Shown here one piece after another: positions 37,301 through 46,284 of a DNA stretch of 64,000 nt. Each line of letters begins with the position of its first letter. Positions within the stretch are counted from its first letter, which is position 1. The translations under genes were made by a program, and so were the position numbers. The stretch is taken from assembly GCF_017254915.1 (NCBI RefSeq), contig NZ_JAFKCT010000005.1, positions 268,376-332,375 on the forward strand, in the 5' to 3' direction. This DNA comes from Algoriphagus oliviformis. GTDB taxonomy: Bacteria > Bacteroidota > Bacteroidia > Cytophagales > Cyclobacteriaceae. The notes under the pieces are model-generated. The model worked only from the letters and a program-made list of their open reading frames with translations, did not search any database and was not told the DNA's origin.

Positions 37301-37443
37301 ACTCCCACGAGGGTTTCCTTGGTCTCCTTGTCGGTGACCGTTCCGGAAATGGTAGTCTGGGCAAACACTGGCGCGGTTCCCAAGGAAACCAACAGTGTCA
37401 AGCTTAAAACCGCCGCCCAGATTTTTCTGGTAAAATTTCTCAT
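34399..37443 (-). CDS. TonB-dependent outer-membrane receptor, large
   Basis: 1014 residues. Signal peptide to about residue 29 (SLGTAPVFAQ), a carboxypeptidase-regulatory-like domain (about 30-110, ISGTVTDKETKETLVGVNIIVKGKVIGTISDLSGKFSL), a plug (about 112-235, with MIDGMDNQAPG and LIPGAASALYGPNAINGILLM) and a long 22-strand-type barrel ending in TVGTMYYVSLTFDEFLN. A Gln/Ala-rich insert (QQSIQQATQLAIAQATQIVTQQ, then IPPEQAPAAIAALVPQLVPQI) lies near residues 745-800 and is not expected in a barrel strand. No SusD gene is adjacent, so a sugar system is not indicated. Ligand unknown. Confidence 0.93.
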   Translation of the reverse strand: MRNFTRKIWAAVLSLTLLVSLGTAPVFAQTTISGTVTDKETKETLVGVNIIVKGKVIGTISDLSGKFSLNVNQEPPFTLVFSMVGYTSQEVEVGGGMSSLDVVMEEASIMGQEVVISASRVEESIMKSPVSVEKMDIIAIREVPQASFFDALNNMKGVEMSTQSLTFKSFNTRGFNSNGNVRTVQMIDGMDNQAPGLNFSVGNIAGISELDLESVELIPGAASALYGPNAINGILLMNSKNPFQYQGLSASVKTGVMSEKSRTSASTGFYDFSARYAKAFSDKVAFKVNVSYLTADDWQANDFRDQSLLNGSTIETGNPLNNPGYNGVNVYGDETNVSMTSVANQMVAAGVLPSAALALIPSQFVSRTGYKENELADYNTKSLKLNGALHWRLNDRVEAVLQGNYGYGTTVYTGADRYSIANFSLGQYKAELRGANWFLRAYTTQERSGDAFAVGIAAQGINEEWKQSTQWFPEYVGAYAQARLQGADDLAAHAAARAFADQGRLMPGTPEFEAAKNKVTSKPIPGDATGVGAQFVDKTNLYHFEGSYQFKDITWADFVVGANYRIYALNSEKTLFATDENGDEFKINEYGGYLQGSKLLFSDKFKLTASVRYDKNENFKGQWSPRVSGVYSVGDHNFRASYQTGFRIPTTQDQYIDLLTPQARLLGGLPLFRDRYNMVSNPVYPLSSVQTFGAGVQADIQPNSPVYQQSIQQATQLAIAQATQIVTQQVQSGQIPPEQAPAAIAALVPQLVPQIAGQLVPVNASTANLDKLTPYEFRDFEPEVVKSFEVGYKGLFANRLLVDAYAYFNRFENFIGGQVLVQDGNSTTGSQGPNPITGLNLIGVGPGGRNVYSVPVNRTEIIKSWGWALGMDYKLSKGYSLGGNVSYNTLSNLEDFAETGFQPSFNTPEYRYVLNFANREVIDNLGFSLSYRWQGDFVWQSSFVNTSVSSQQLSVMPSFGTFDAQLSYKLKSIKSILKVGGSNLFNSTGYRQAWGNPTVGTMYYVSLTFDEFLN

Positions 37444-37716
37444 AGGCTATTTTGCGTAGTTTTTTTGGTGTTGTTAATTGAGGTGATTAGATATTGATTT
37501 GATCGAAATTTATGGTAAAAACCGAATTAACAACCCCTTCGGATTAAATAATTGGACATGTCGGATTTTTTAAAAATTGCCTAAAAATGGAAACTGAGGC
37601 CTATTTTGAGGAGAATCAGAAATTATTCTCCAAGTCCTTTAGAAATACAGAAGCGAGGGGATGGATTTATTAAAAATTACTAAAAACGGTTTTTTCGCTT
37701 TTGGCGGGCACAAAAA
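37444..37716. other. AT-rich spacer upstream of the large TonB receptor
   Basis: No coding frame is supported. A weak promoter-like TAAATTTC on the minus strand (37512-37505) could serve the receptor. The remainder shows only AT-rich sequence and short imperfect repeats; the gldC terminator begins at 37717. Confidence 0.4.
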
Positions 37717-37740
37717 AAGGCATGGGGTCGCCCATGCCTT
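37717..37740 (-). terminator. terminator after gldC
   Basis: Perfect 10-bp stem AAGGCATGGG / CCCATGCCTT with GTCG loop; on the minus strand followed by TTTTTTTG. Confidence 0.85.
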
Positions 37741-37759
37741 CCGTGCCGGTGAATTCCGA

Positions 37760-38101
37760 TCAGGAATTCCTTTTGTTTTCCTCGTTGACATGCTTGACCA
37801 AGCGGTCGCACAGCTCCTTCATTTCCTCGGAGAAGTACTCGTCCCCGGTGCTGTTGAGTATGGTCTGTGCCATACCGCCCAGGATGTCGATGTAGAAGCG
37901 CTTCATCTCCACGACAGACATCTCCTCGGTCCAAAGGTCGATGCGGAGCGTGGCGTGGTTGAGGTTGTCCCAGACGTTCACGCTGATGCTCTTGGTGGAT
38001 TCCATGCCCCCAGACTCCTTGTCAGAGGCATCCCACTGGATCGCTTTGGGGAGGTTATTGTCATCCAGTTCGATCTGGAAGTTGATGTCTGATTTTTTCA
38101 T
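37760..38101 (-). CDS. gldC: gliding motility protein GldC
   Basis: 113 residues, cytoplasmic, no signal. The sequence follows the GldC pattern: MKKSDINFQIELDDNNLPKAIQWDASDKE, TKSISVNVWDNLNHATLRIDLWTEEMSVVEMKRFYIDILGGMAQTILNSTGDEYFSEEMKELCDRLVKHVNEE. GldC is an accessory protein in Bacteroidota gliding motility, characterised in Flavobacterium johnsoniae. It is found in many non-gliding members too, so motility itself is not proven. It closes the run pdeM-ftsX-DUF3098-truB-ribF-CoA-transferase and is followed by a terminator. Confidence 0.9.
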   Translation of the reverse strand: MKKSDINFQIELDDNNLPKAIQWDASDKESGGMESTKSISVNVWDNLNHATLRIDLWTEEMSVVEMKRFYIDILGGMAQTILNSTGDEYFSEEMKELCDRLVKHVNEENKRNS

Positions 38102-38159
38102 ATGGGATAAAATTTAAGGGGAAACCCGTCCAGGTCTTGGCGAGTTCCCAGGTTTTGTG

Positions 38160-38819
38160 TTAATCGAATGTCATTTCGGGGATTTCTCCCTCGATGATCA
38201 GCTTTCCGGCAGTTTTGGCTTTGATTTCCTCCACGGACACTCCGGGAGCTCGCTCCTTGAGGACAAAGCCTCCCCTCGGCGCAACCTCCAGGACAGCGAG
38301 GTCGGACACGATCTTCCTGACGCATCGGATACCCGTGATGGGCAGCGTGCAGTCGGGGAGGAGCTTGGACTGTCCATCCTTGGAGCAGTGCTGCATGGCC
38401 ACGATGATGTTGTCTGCCGAGGCCACGAGGTCCATGGCACCACCCATGCCCTTCACCATCTTGCCGGGTATTTTCCAGTTGGCAATGTCGCCGTTTTCCG
38501 ACACTTCCATCGCTCCCAGGATAGTCAGATGTACATGGCCACCCCGGATCATGGCAAAGGAATCTGCCGAATGAAACAGCGCCGAGCCTGGCAGCACGGA
38601 AATGGTCTGCTTGCCGGCATTGATCAGGTCTGCGTCGACTTCGTCCTCCGATGGGAAGGGGCCGATGCCGAGCAGGCCGTTTTCGGATTGCAGGACGACG
38701 CTCAGGTTTTCGGGAATGTAGTTGGCGACTAGGGTAGGGATGCCGATGCCGAGATTGATGTATTGTCCGTCTTTCACCTCTCGGGCGATGCGTTGGGCTA
38801 TTTGTTCTTTGGTCAGCAT
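38160..38819 (-). CDS. scoB: 3-oxoacid CoA-transferase subunit B
   Basis: 219 residues. Catalytic Glu46 sits in SENGLLG, the family active-site motif; GIGIPTLVANYIPENLSVVLQSENG precedes it and FHSADSFAMIRGGHVHLTILGAMEV and GKMVKGMGGAMDLVA follow. It forms a heterodimer with subunit A (38824) and moves CoA between succinyl-CoA and acetoacetate or similar 3-oxoacids. The subunit A stop lies 4 nt before this start. Its place next to gldC appears incidental. Confidence 0.94.
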   Translation of the reverse strand: MLTKEQIAQRIAREVKDGQYINLGIGIPTLVANYIPENLSVVLQSENGLLGIGPFPSEDEVDADLINAGKQTISVLPGSALFHSADSFAMIRGGHVHLTILGAMEVSENGDIANWKIPGKMVKGMGGAMDLVASADNIIVAMQHCSKDGQSKLLPDCTLPITGIRCVRKIVSDLAVLEVAPRGGFVLKERAPGVSVEEIKAKTAGKLIIEGEIPEMTFD

Positions 38820-38823
38820 GGCG

Positions 38824-39519
38824 TCAGTGGGTTACGGTTCGTTTCTCGATTCGCTTCTCGTAGCGCAGCCCTTGGAAGATGCGCTGTACAAAGATGCCAG
38901 GGGTATGGATCTCGTTGGGATCCAGCTCTCCGTCGGCCACCAGTTCTTCCACTTCCGCGATGCAAATCTTGCCCGCAGTCGCCATGATAGGGTTAAAATT
39001 CCTTGCGGTGCCTTTGAACACCAAGTTGCCCGAGTGGTCGCCTTTCCAGGCTTTCACAATCGAAAAGTCAGCTCGCAGCCAGCTTTCCATCAGGTAGAGC
39101 TTGCCATCAAACTCCCGCGTCTCTTTGCCCTCGGCCACTTCCGTGCCTACTCCGGCAGGGGTGAAAAAAGCCGGAATACCAGCTCCTCCAGCCCTCACTC
39201 GCTCGGCCAAGGTGCCCTGGGGGATCAAATCCACCTCCAGCTCCCCGCTGAGCAGTTGCCGCTCAAACTCGGCATTTTCGCCCACGTAGCTGGAAATCAT
39301 CTTTTTCACCATCCTCTTTTGGAGTAATAGGCCGATGCCAAAGTCATCCACGCCGGCGTTGTTGGAGATGATGGTGAGCCCTTTGATGTCCTTTTCGAGG
39401 AGGGCTTGGATGCAGTTTTCGGGAATGCCACAGAGTCCAAAGCCACCCATCATCAGCGTGCTGTCGCTGGGGATATCGGCCACGGCCTCCTGTGCACTCT
39501 TCACAGTCTTGTCGATCAT
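38824..39519 (-). CDS. scoA: 3-oxoacid CoA-transferase subunit A
   Basis: 231 residues. N-terminal DIPSDSTLMMGGFGLCGIPENCIQAL is the family's first signature; GVDDFGIGLLLQKRMVKKMISSYVGENAEFERQLLSGELEV and GTLAERVRAGGAGIPAFFTPAGVGT carry the substrate-binding loops. It forms the active complex with subunit B, immediately downstream. It starts 13 nt after the ribF stop. Confidence 0.95.
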   Translation of the reverse strand: MIDKTVKSAQEAVADIPSDSTLMMGGFGLCGIPENCIQALLEKDIKGLTIISNNAGVDDFGIGLLLQKRMVKKMISSYVGENAEFERQLLSGELEVDLIPQGTLAERVRAGGAGIPAFFTPAGVGTEVAEGKETREFDGKLYLMESWLRADFSIVKAWKGDHSGNLVFKGTARNFNPIMATAGKICIAEVEELVADGELDPNEIHTPGIFVQRIFQGLRYEKRIEKRTVTH

Positions 39520-39532
39520 ACGGTATTTGGGT

Positions 39533-40456
39533 TTAAAGTAAAGACTTCGCGGCCTGCTGGTCTTTTCCCAACTGGGCCTTCAATGCTTCCAAACTGTCAA
39601 ATTTCCGCTCTTCGCGCAAGAATTCATGAAAATAAACCGTGATCTGCTTGCTGTAGAGATCGCCTTGGAAATCAAACAGGTGGGCTTCTACCGTCTTTTT
39701 GGTCCCGTCCACCGTCGGCCGGTTGCCGATGTTGAGCATGGCTTTGTAGAGTACGCCTTCGACTGAAGCCTCTACTGCGTAAACGCCATCCCGGGGGATA
39801 AGTTTGTAGTCGTTGGGGATGTGGATGTTGGCCGTGGGAAAGCCGATGGAGCGTCCGATCTGCTGGCCTTTGATCACCAAGCCGTTGAGCTCATAAGGGC
39901 GCCCCAGGCAGCTCTCGGCTGTTTTGACGTCACCAGACTCCAGCGCCTTGCGGATCTTGGTGCTCGACACGGCGATTTCTTCCACGTCCTGTCGGGATAT
40001 TTCCTCCAGCTCCAGCCCAAAAGCGTGGCTATTTGCCTTGAGATACTCGAAGCTTCCTTCCCGGTTTTTGCCAAAGCGGTGGTCGTAGCCGATCACCAGC
40101 TTGCGGGTATGTATGGCGTCGATGAGTACTTTCCGGATAAACTCCTCTGAAGTCAGTTGGGAAAACTCCTGTGTAAAGGGAATCGTGATCAGGTGGTCTA
40201 TCCCAAACTGGCGCAGCAACTTGGCTTTTTCCTCAAAAGTGCTGAGCAATCTGAGATTGTGCTCTTTTGGGTAAAGCACCAGCCGGGGATGCGGCCAAAA
40301 AGTAATCAGGACCGTCTCTCCCTGGATAGACCTGGCGATCTCGCGGATGCGCTTGAGGATCTTCTGATGCCCCAGATGGACCCCGTCAAAGGTCCCCGAG
40401 GTGACTACGGCATTTTTGACCGGAGTAAAGCCCTCCAGTCCTTCATAGATTTTCAT
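39533..40456 (-). CDS. ribF: bifunctional riboflavin kinase / FAD synthetase
   Basis: 307 residues. N-terminal FAD-synthetase domain (1-180) with TSGTFDGVHLGHQKIL (HxGH at 27-30), ITFWPHPRLVL and the ISSTKIRKALESG phrase (here VSSTKIRKAL). The C-terminal riboflavin kinase domain (about 190-307) has GRSIGFPTANI, GVYAVEASVEG and MLNIGNRPTVDGTKKTVEAHLFDFQGDLY. It makes FMN and FAD from riboflavin and ATP. Its first 14 nt overlap the 3' end of truB, so the two are translationally coupled. Confidence 0.96.
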   Translation of the reverse strand: MKIYEGLEGFTPVKNAVVTSGTFDGVHLGHQKILKRIREIARSIQGETVLITFWPHPRLVLYPKEHNLRLLSTFEEKAKLLRQFGIDHLITIPFTQEFSQLTSEEFIRKVLIDAIHTRKLVIGYDHRFGKNREGSFEYLKANSHAFGLELEEISRQDVEEIAVSSTKIRKALESGDVKTAESCLGRPYELNGLVIKGQQIGRSIGFPTANIHIPNDYKLIPRDGVYAVEASVEGVLYKAMLNIGNRPTVDGTKKTVEAHLFDFQGDLYSKQITVYFHEFLREERKFDSLEALKAQLGKDQQAAKSLL

Positions 40457-41126
40457 GGGGTCTGGCTTTGATTTCTTCGATCAGATCGGGTAGATGATGG
40501 GCATCCGACAGGAGAAAATCGCCGATGCGGGTGCGACAGAGCGCTTTCAGATAGGCTCCGGTTCCGAGTATTTCGCCCAGGTCCCGCGCGAGGCTGCGGA
40601 TGTAGGTGCCTTTGGAACAGGAGATCCGAAAATCGACCTCATCCCCCTCAAAACGTGTGATTTCAAATTCACGCACCTGAACTGGGCGCGCTTCCATCTT
40701 GACCTCCAGTCCTTTGCGGGCGGACTCATACACGCGCTTGCCATCCACCTTGATGGCGGAGTGCATGGGAGGCACCTGGAGAATGTCGCCGGTCAGCTGG
40801 GCTGCGGCACTTTTGACTTGTTCAAGAGTCACTTGGGAAAAATCGCCAACGGGAATTACAGGTTTCTCTAGATCAAAGGACTCCGTAGTCGCCCCGATCA
40901 CAAAGGTGCCGGTGTACTCTTTTTCCTGGCCCATGTAGGTCTCGATCTGCTTGGTCTGCTTGCCCGCGCAGACGATCAATAGGCCGGTGGCCAAAGGGTC
41001 AAGTGTGCCCGCATGGCCCACTTTCTTGATACGAAGGGCGTTTCTTACTTTTTTGACCACGTCAAAGGAAGTCCATTCCAGTGGCTTGTCGATCAGAAAT
41101 ACTTCTCCATAAGCTTCTTGCTGCAT
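40443..41126 (-). CDS. truB: tRNA pseudouridine-55 synthase
   Basis: 227 residues. Catalytic Asp43 is in [35 protein letters not shown] opens the protein and [19 protein letters not shown] is the second TruB motif. The C-terminal PUA domain is very short, as in many Bacteroidota. It isomerises U55 in the T-loop. Placed between DUF3098 and ribF; the 3' end overlaps ribF by 14 nt. Confidence 0.95.
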   Translation of the reverse strand: MQQEAYGEVFLIDKPLEWTSFDVVKKVRNALRIKKVGHAGTLDPLATGLLIVCAGKQTKQIETYMGQEKEYTGTFVIGATTESFDLEKPVIPVGDFSQVTLEQVKSAAAQLTGDILQVPPMHSAIKVDGKRVYESARKGLEVKMEARPVQVREFEITRFEGDEVDFRISCSKGTYIRSLARDLGEILGTGAYLKALCRTRIGDFLLSDAHHLPDLIEEIKARPHENL

Positions 41127-41172
41127 GTCGGTAAGTTAGTCGGCCTGGCTACTCAGGCCGGGAAGGAGGGTG

Positions 41173-41382
41173 TTAGCGCTTTTCGGCTTTTGCAAAAATC
41201 GCGTAAAACTCAAAAATAAAGCCAGCCAAGGTCACGATGGGGCCAAGGGTCAGGCCGAGAAATCCGTTGCCGTGCGGCTGTCCGTCGAGGCCGATCAGGA
41301 CGAATCCCAACACGATCATCGCCAATCCCACCAGCATGAGCTGGTAGTTTCTTTTGGAAAAAGGAAGGGGAGAATTATCCAT
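41173..41382 (-). CDS. DUF3098 small membrane protein
   Basis: 69 residues with two membrane helices (about 15-32 LMLVGLAMIVLGFVLIGL; about 42-63 LGLTLGPIVTLAGFIFEFYAIF) and an N-terminal PFSKRNYQ; this pattern is DUF3098, which typically follows ftsX in Bacteroidota. Function unknown, probably linked to cell-envelope or division. It begins 4 nt after the ftsX stop. Confidence 0.85.
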   Translation of the reverse strand: MDNSPLPFSKRNYQLMLVGLAMIVLGFVLIGLDGQPHGNGFLGLTLGPIVTLAGFIFEFYAIFAKAEKR

Positions 41383-41386
41383 AGTT

Positions 41387-42277
41387 TTAATATAGTTCGT
41401 CCAGAGACATGTTTAAGTACTTGTTGACTGCCCGCAGGGTGCTGAATACGGAAAGTACCCCTCCAGTGAGGATGAGCGTGGCGAAGAGGAGCAGCAGCAG
41501 GGATTGGTTTTGGAGCATCACAAAGCCCTCAATGTTGGACTTGGTGTATTCGACCAGCCCAAAGAGAATGGCCGAGGCTACCGCTCCGGCGATCATGCCA
41601 AACAGCAGCGCCCGCATCAGGAAAGGCTTTCTGATAAAGCCCCGGGTAGCGCCCACGAGCTGCATGGATCGGATGAGAAAGCGCTGCGAAAAGAGCGCCA
41701 AGCGGATCGTATTGTTGATCAGCATCACCACGGTGATGATCAGGATCAGGATAAATCCGCCCATGACCAAGCTTACTTTCAGCAGGTTTTTGTTGATCGA
41801 GTCGACCAAGTCAGTCATGTAAGACACCTCAAACACGCCCGAAATAGCCTCCAGGTCCTTGGCTATGGCATCCAGCTGCTCAGAGGTCTGAAACTCCTCC
41901 GCGACCATGATCACATAGCTGTCGCGAAGCGGGTTGTCCTCCAGAAACTCGGTGAAGTCCTCGCCGGTATTTTCGATGAAGGTCGCAGCAGCCTCCTCGT
42001 CGGAGATGAAGCGCAGGCCTAGCGTGTCGGCCTTGGTGAGGATGAAAGGCCGGCCGGAAATGTTTTTCCTGATCTCTCCCAGCTGCTCCTCAGAGAGGCC
42101 TTTGTCCAGAAAAATCTGCACTTCCACGTTTTCCCGGATCATCTTGGTCAGCGACCTGGCCTGGATGAGGATCACTCCAAACAGCCCGACGATAAAAAGC
42201 GAGAGGGTGGTACTGAAGAGCACACTGCCAAACTTGAAATGTCCGAGTGTCTTTTTCTTGCGGGAAAGCTGCGCCAT
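41387..42277 (-). CDS. ftsX: FtsX-like permease
   Basis: 296 residues. One N-terminal helix (about 23-44), a periplasmic loop (about 45-165), and three C-terminal helices (about 172-200, 218-245, 263-285), the FtsX topology. Motifs: ISGVFEVSYMTDLVDSINK before helix 2 and RSMQLVGATRGFIRKPFLMRALLFG between helices 2 and 3. With FtsE it regulates peptidoglycan hydrolases at division. ftsE is not encoded next to it here. The pdeM stop lies 41 nt upstream on the same strand. Confidence 0.92.
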   Translation of the reverse strand: MAQLSRKKKTLGHFKFGSVLFSTTLSLFIVGLFGVILIQARSLTKMIRENVEVQIFLDKGLSEEQLGEIRKNISGRPFILTKADTLGLRFISDEEAAATFIENTGEDFTEFLEDNPLRDSYVIMVAEEFQTSEQLDAIAKDLEAISGVFEVSYMTDLVDSINKNLLKVSLVMGGFILILIITVVMLINNTIRLALFSQRFLIRSMQLVGATRGFIRKPFLMRALLFGMIAGAVASAILFGLVEYTKSNIEGFVMLQNQSLLLLLFATLILTGGVLSVFSTLRAVNKYLNMSLDELY

Positions 42278-42318
42278 AGTGGGAAAATTCAGGTCAAAAA
42301 TAGGAAAGCCGTTGGGAT

Positions 42319-43053
42319 TTAACCAATCGATGTGCCAGAAACGAGCGGGATGATTTTTCCGGGGGCAATTGCCCAGATTTTATCCCCAGCCTTGGGCCGT
42401 ATCCGCGCCAGCCCGGTGAAATTCCCAAAAGCAGGCAGAAGCAGCTGGCTTTCGCTTTGGAAGAAACAGGGCAGCATCACTGACTGCCGGGCTTTTCCCG
42501 TCAGCCTCACACCCGGATGGATATGGCCGCAGATATTGAGCTTACCGGGGGGAATGGTGTCCATGGGTTCGTGGGAAAGCAGAAAAGGCCCAATCTCCAG
42601 AGGTTCCTTGTGGATTTGAAGAACAGACTGCCGGTAAGCCTCGGGCGAGAGCACGTCATGGTTTCCCTTGACGAGGTGGAAAGTGGTGTGGCCAAAGCTT
42701 TCCAGAAACTGGTTGAGGTAGGTCCATTGTCCGTTCCAGTCGGAGTGGAAGAGGTCTCCAAGAAAATAGGTGTCCTTGGGCCGGAACTCGCTGTGGAGCT
42801 GCTGAAGGCGGATGAGGTCTAGATTGTGGACGGGCTCCGGGATGGGGATACCTGACTTTCGGAAATGGGCCGCCTTGCCAAAGTGCAGGTCGGCAATCAA
42901 GAGTAGGTCCAAGTCCTTGACCCAAAGAGCTTTTTCCAAAAGAAAACCCAGCGTGTGCGACTGGAAACCTGTGAAATGTCCGCTCCGCTGCTGTGTTAAA
43001 TTTTCTGCCTCATCCATAACAGTTTCAAATCTATCCGTATTTAGGCATATCAA
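42319..43053 (-). CDS. pdeM: ligase-associated DNA damage response endonuclease
   Basis: 244 residues from ATG 43053; a second ATG at 43017 (MDEAENLT) would give 232 residues and cannot be excluded. Calcineurin-like phosphoesterase pattern: LIADLHFGKAAHFRKSGIPIPEP, DTYFLGDLFHSDWNG, HLVKGNHDVL, LSHEPM and NICGHIHPGVRL carry the metal ligands. PdeM usually accompanies LigD/Lhr-family exonuclease genes; none is nearby here. The gene diverges from the DUF2147 gene with only about 13 nt between the starts. Confidence 0.85.
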   Translation of the reverse strand: MICLNTDRFETVMDEAENLTQQRSGHFTGFQSHTLGFLLEKALWVKDLDLLLIADLHFGKAAHFRKSGIPIPEPVHNLDLIRLQQLHSEFRPKDTYFLGDLFHSDWNGQWTYLNQFLESFGHTTFHLVKGNHDVLSPEAYRQSVLQIHKEPLEIGPFLLSHEPMDTIPPGKLNICGHIHPGVRLTGKARQSVMLPCFFQSESQLLLPAFGNFTGLARIRPKAGDKIWAIAPGKIIPLVSGTSIG

Positions 43054-43065
43054 ACCTTAAATTTT

Positions 43066-43512
43066 ACGAAAACAAGCCAACTAGCGTCAAAATGCCTCTT
43101 TCTGCTCCTCTTCCTTGCAGCCGCTTTTGAAAGCAAAGCCCAGTCCGCCGATGCGATCCTCGGAACTTGGTACAACACGGAGAAGACCGCCCAAGTCGAG
43201 ATAGAAAAGAGCGGATCGAGCTATTCGGGAAAAATCGTGTGGCTCAAAAACCCAAACCCGAATGGGAAACCTGCCACAGACAAAAACAACAGCGAAGCGC
43301 AACTGAGAAACAGGCCACTGATCGGCCTGAAGCTGCTCGATGGGCTGGAGTATGAAGGGGGCATCTGGAAGGATGGAGAGATCTACGACCCGAAAACCGG
43401 CAAAACCTATTCCTGTGAGATTCGGCTACCGTCTGCCGACATCTTAGAGCTCAGGGGGTATCTTGGCTTTTCCTTCGTAGGCAAGACGGTGGAGTGGACG
43501 AGGGTGAAATAA
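43066..43512 (+). CDS. DUF2147 secreted protein with no standard start codon
   Basis: 148 residues if translation starts at the ACG at 43066. The frame is clear: a signal peptide (ACG-encoded Met? KTSQLASKCLFLLLFLAAAFESKAQS) then ILGTWYNTEKTAQVEIEKSGSSYSGKIVWL, YDPKTGKTYSCEIRLP and ELRGYLGFSFVGKTVEWTRVK, matching DUF2147. No ATG, GTG or TTG occurs between the in-frame stop at 43042 and the signal peptide; the first GTG (43234) lies inside the domain. Explanations: a rare ACG start, an ATG-to-ACG mutation that silenced the gene, or a sequencing error. DUF2147 function is unknown. A terminator follows. Confidence 0.7.
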   Translation, partial: TKTSQLASKCLFLLLFLAAAFESKAQSADAILGTWYNTEKTAQVEIEKSGSSYSGKIVWLKNPNPNGKPATDKNNSEAQLRNRPLIGLKLLDGLEYEGGIWKDGEIYDPKTGKTYSCEIRLPSADILELRGYLGFSFVGKTVEWTRVK

Positions 43513-43538
43513 AAAAAGCGGGTTGCCCCGCCTTTTTT
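43511..43538. terminator. bidirectional terminator between DUF2147 gene and metX
   Basis: GCGGG-TTGC-CCCGC stem flanked by A7 and T6 runs, between convergent genes. Confidence 0.75.
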
Positions 43539-44589
43539 ATTTTTGCTCCAAGTAGTAGGACTTGAGAAAGTATGCCAGCTGCTCAAACTCGATGAGAAAG
43601 GCGTCATGCCCCGCTGTGGAGTTGATCTCCTTGTAGGTGCCGCGCTTGGCCTTTTGGCTGATGTACTGGGATTCCTTGGGCAGGAAAAGCAAGTCTGAAT
43701 TCACGCCAATCGTGAGAATCCTCGCTTCGATGGAAGCAATTGCCGCATCTACGCCGCCACGATTTCTGCCCAGATCATGGCTGTCCATGGCTTTGGAAAG
43801 CGTCCAGTAGGACAGGGCATTGAATCGCTTGGCCAGCTTTTGGCCTTGGTATCTCAGGTAGGAAGCGGCCCGGAAACCGTCCAGTTTCTCCTCCCGGTCA
43901 CTTTGCTTGATGGTCAGGTCGTCCGGATGGCGATAGCTGACCATCGCAATGGCGCGGGCAGCTTCCAGGCCCTTGCTTCCAGCCAGTTCGTGCCTTTCGC
44001 CCCAAGTGCTGTCCGACTCGATGGCCATGCGCTGCGTCTCATTCAGGCCAATCACCCAAGGGGATGTCTTTGCCGTAGAAGCCAAGATGACCGCATTTTT
44101 GAGTTTTTGACCCAGAGTCACTGCCCATTCCAGACCAACTTGCCCTCCCAAAGATCCACCGATCAAGGTGTGGATCTGGCCTATTCCCAGATGGATACGG
44201 AGCTGCTCCAGACTTGCCGCCAGATCACGTGGAGTGACTTGGGGGAAGTCATAGAAATAAGGCTCGCCGGTGGCCGGGTTTTCACTGAAAGGATTGGTAG
44301 ATCCGTAGCAGCTCCCGAGCAGGTTGGCGCAGACGATGAAGTGGTCTGCCGGATCAAAGAACTTGTCTTCTCCGATCAGGCCGCTCCACCATTCGGCTGC
44401 CTTGGAATCTCCCGTGAGCGCATGGATCACCCAGACCACATTGGATCGGTCGGGATTCAACTGTCCATAGGTGGTGTAGGCGAGTTGGTAATCTTTCAGG
44501 ATTTCTCCAGATTCCAGATGTAGCGGTTCTGTAGCTTGGAAAATCTCCTGGGTCATAGTCGGTTCAGCGTATTGGCTTGTCAAATTCAT
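43537..44589 (-). CDS. metX: homoserine O-acetyltransferase
   Basis: 350 residues, alpha/beta-hydrolase fold. Catalytic Ser146 in GGSLGGQVGLEWAV and His328 in TAGHDAFLIEF; the oxyanion phrase HALTGDSKAAEWWSG precedes them. It makes O-acetylhomoserine from homoserine and acetyl-CoA. The upstream gene on the same strand is the O-acetylhomoserine sulfhydrylase, 12 nt away, and a SAM-I riboswitch precedes that, so the pair makes homocysteine under SAM control. Whether it accepts succinyl-CoA instead cannot be told from sequence alone. Confidence 0.95.
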   Translation of the reverse strand: MNLTSQYAEPTMTQEIFQATEPLHLESGEILKDYQLAYTTYGQLNPDRSNVVWVIHALTGDSKAAEWWSGLIGEDKFFDPADHFIVCANLLGSCYGSTNPFSENPATGEPYFYDFPQVTPRDLAASLEQLRIHLGIGQIHTLIGGSLGGQVGLEWAVTLGQKLKNAVILASTAKTSPWVIGLNETQRMAIESDSTWGERHELAGSKGLEAARAIAMVSYRHPDDLTIKQSDREEKLDGFRAASYLRYQGQKLAKRFNALSYWTLSKAMDSHDLGRNRGGVDAAIASIEARILTIGVNSDLLFLPKESQYISQKAKRGTYKEINSTAGHDAFLIEFEQLAYFLKSYYLEQK

Positions 44590-44601
44590 TTATCGGGGTA
44601 A

Positions 44602-46082
<1,481 letters not shown>

Positions 46083-46192
46083 ATTTATAGTCCCGAAAGA
46101 GAATACCCCAGTCGGCAGGAATTGGCACCTTTCCGCATTTGCGGGGTTGCCAGAGGGTCATAGAGCCTGTCTCTCGCCTCTTCTGTATAAAT
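46083..46192 (-). promoter_or_regulatory. SAM-I riboswitch aptamer
   Basis: Reading 46192 down to 46083, the RNA has P1 arms AUUUAUA (46192-46186) and UAUAAAU (46089-46083), AGAGGCGAGAGACAGGCUC, UAUGACCCUCUGGCAACC and, after a GCGG-type P3/P4 hairpin, GGUGCCAAUUCCUGCC. This order and the conserved ACC...GGUGCCAAUUCC core are those of the S-box (SAM-I). It should shut off metY-metX when SAM is plentiful. It lies 177 nt upstream of the metY ATG, farther than usual; the switching element (terminator or start-site hairpin) was not identified with certainty. Confidence 0.9.
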
Positions 46193-46228
46193 CCCCGCAC
46201 CAAAAGTGAAAGGATGTGCAAAGAAATA

Positions 46229-46269
46229 CCCGGAAACCGAGAAATCAAAATCTTAGCTCAGCTTCCGGG
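46229..46269 (-). terminator. possible terminator after the carbonic anhydrase gene
   Basis: CCCGGAA / TTCCGGG arms (46229-46235, 46263-46269) with a 27-nt loop, followed on the minus strand by TATTTCTTTG. It lies between the carbonic anhydrase stop and the riboswitch. Confidence 0.4.
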
Positions 46270-46284
46270 AAAAAAATCAAAAGG

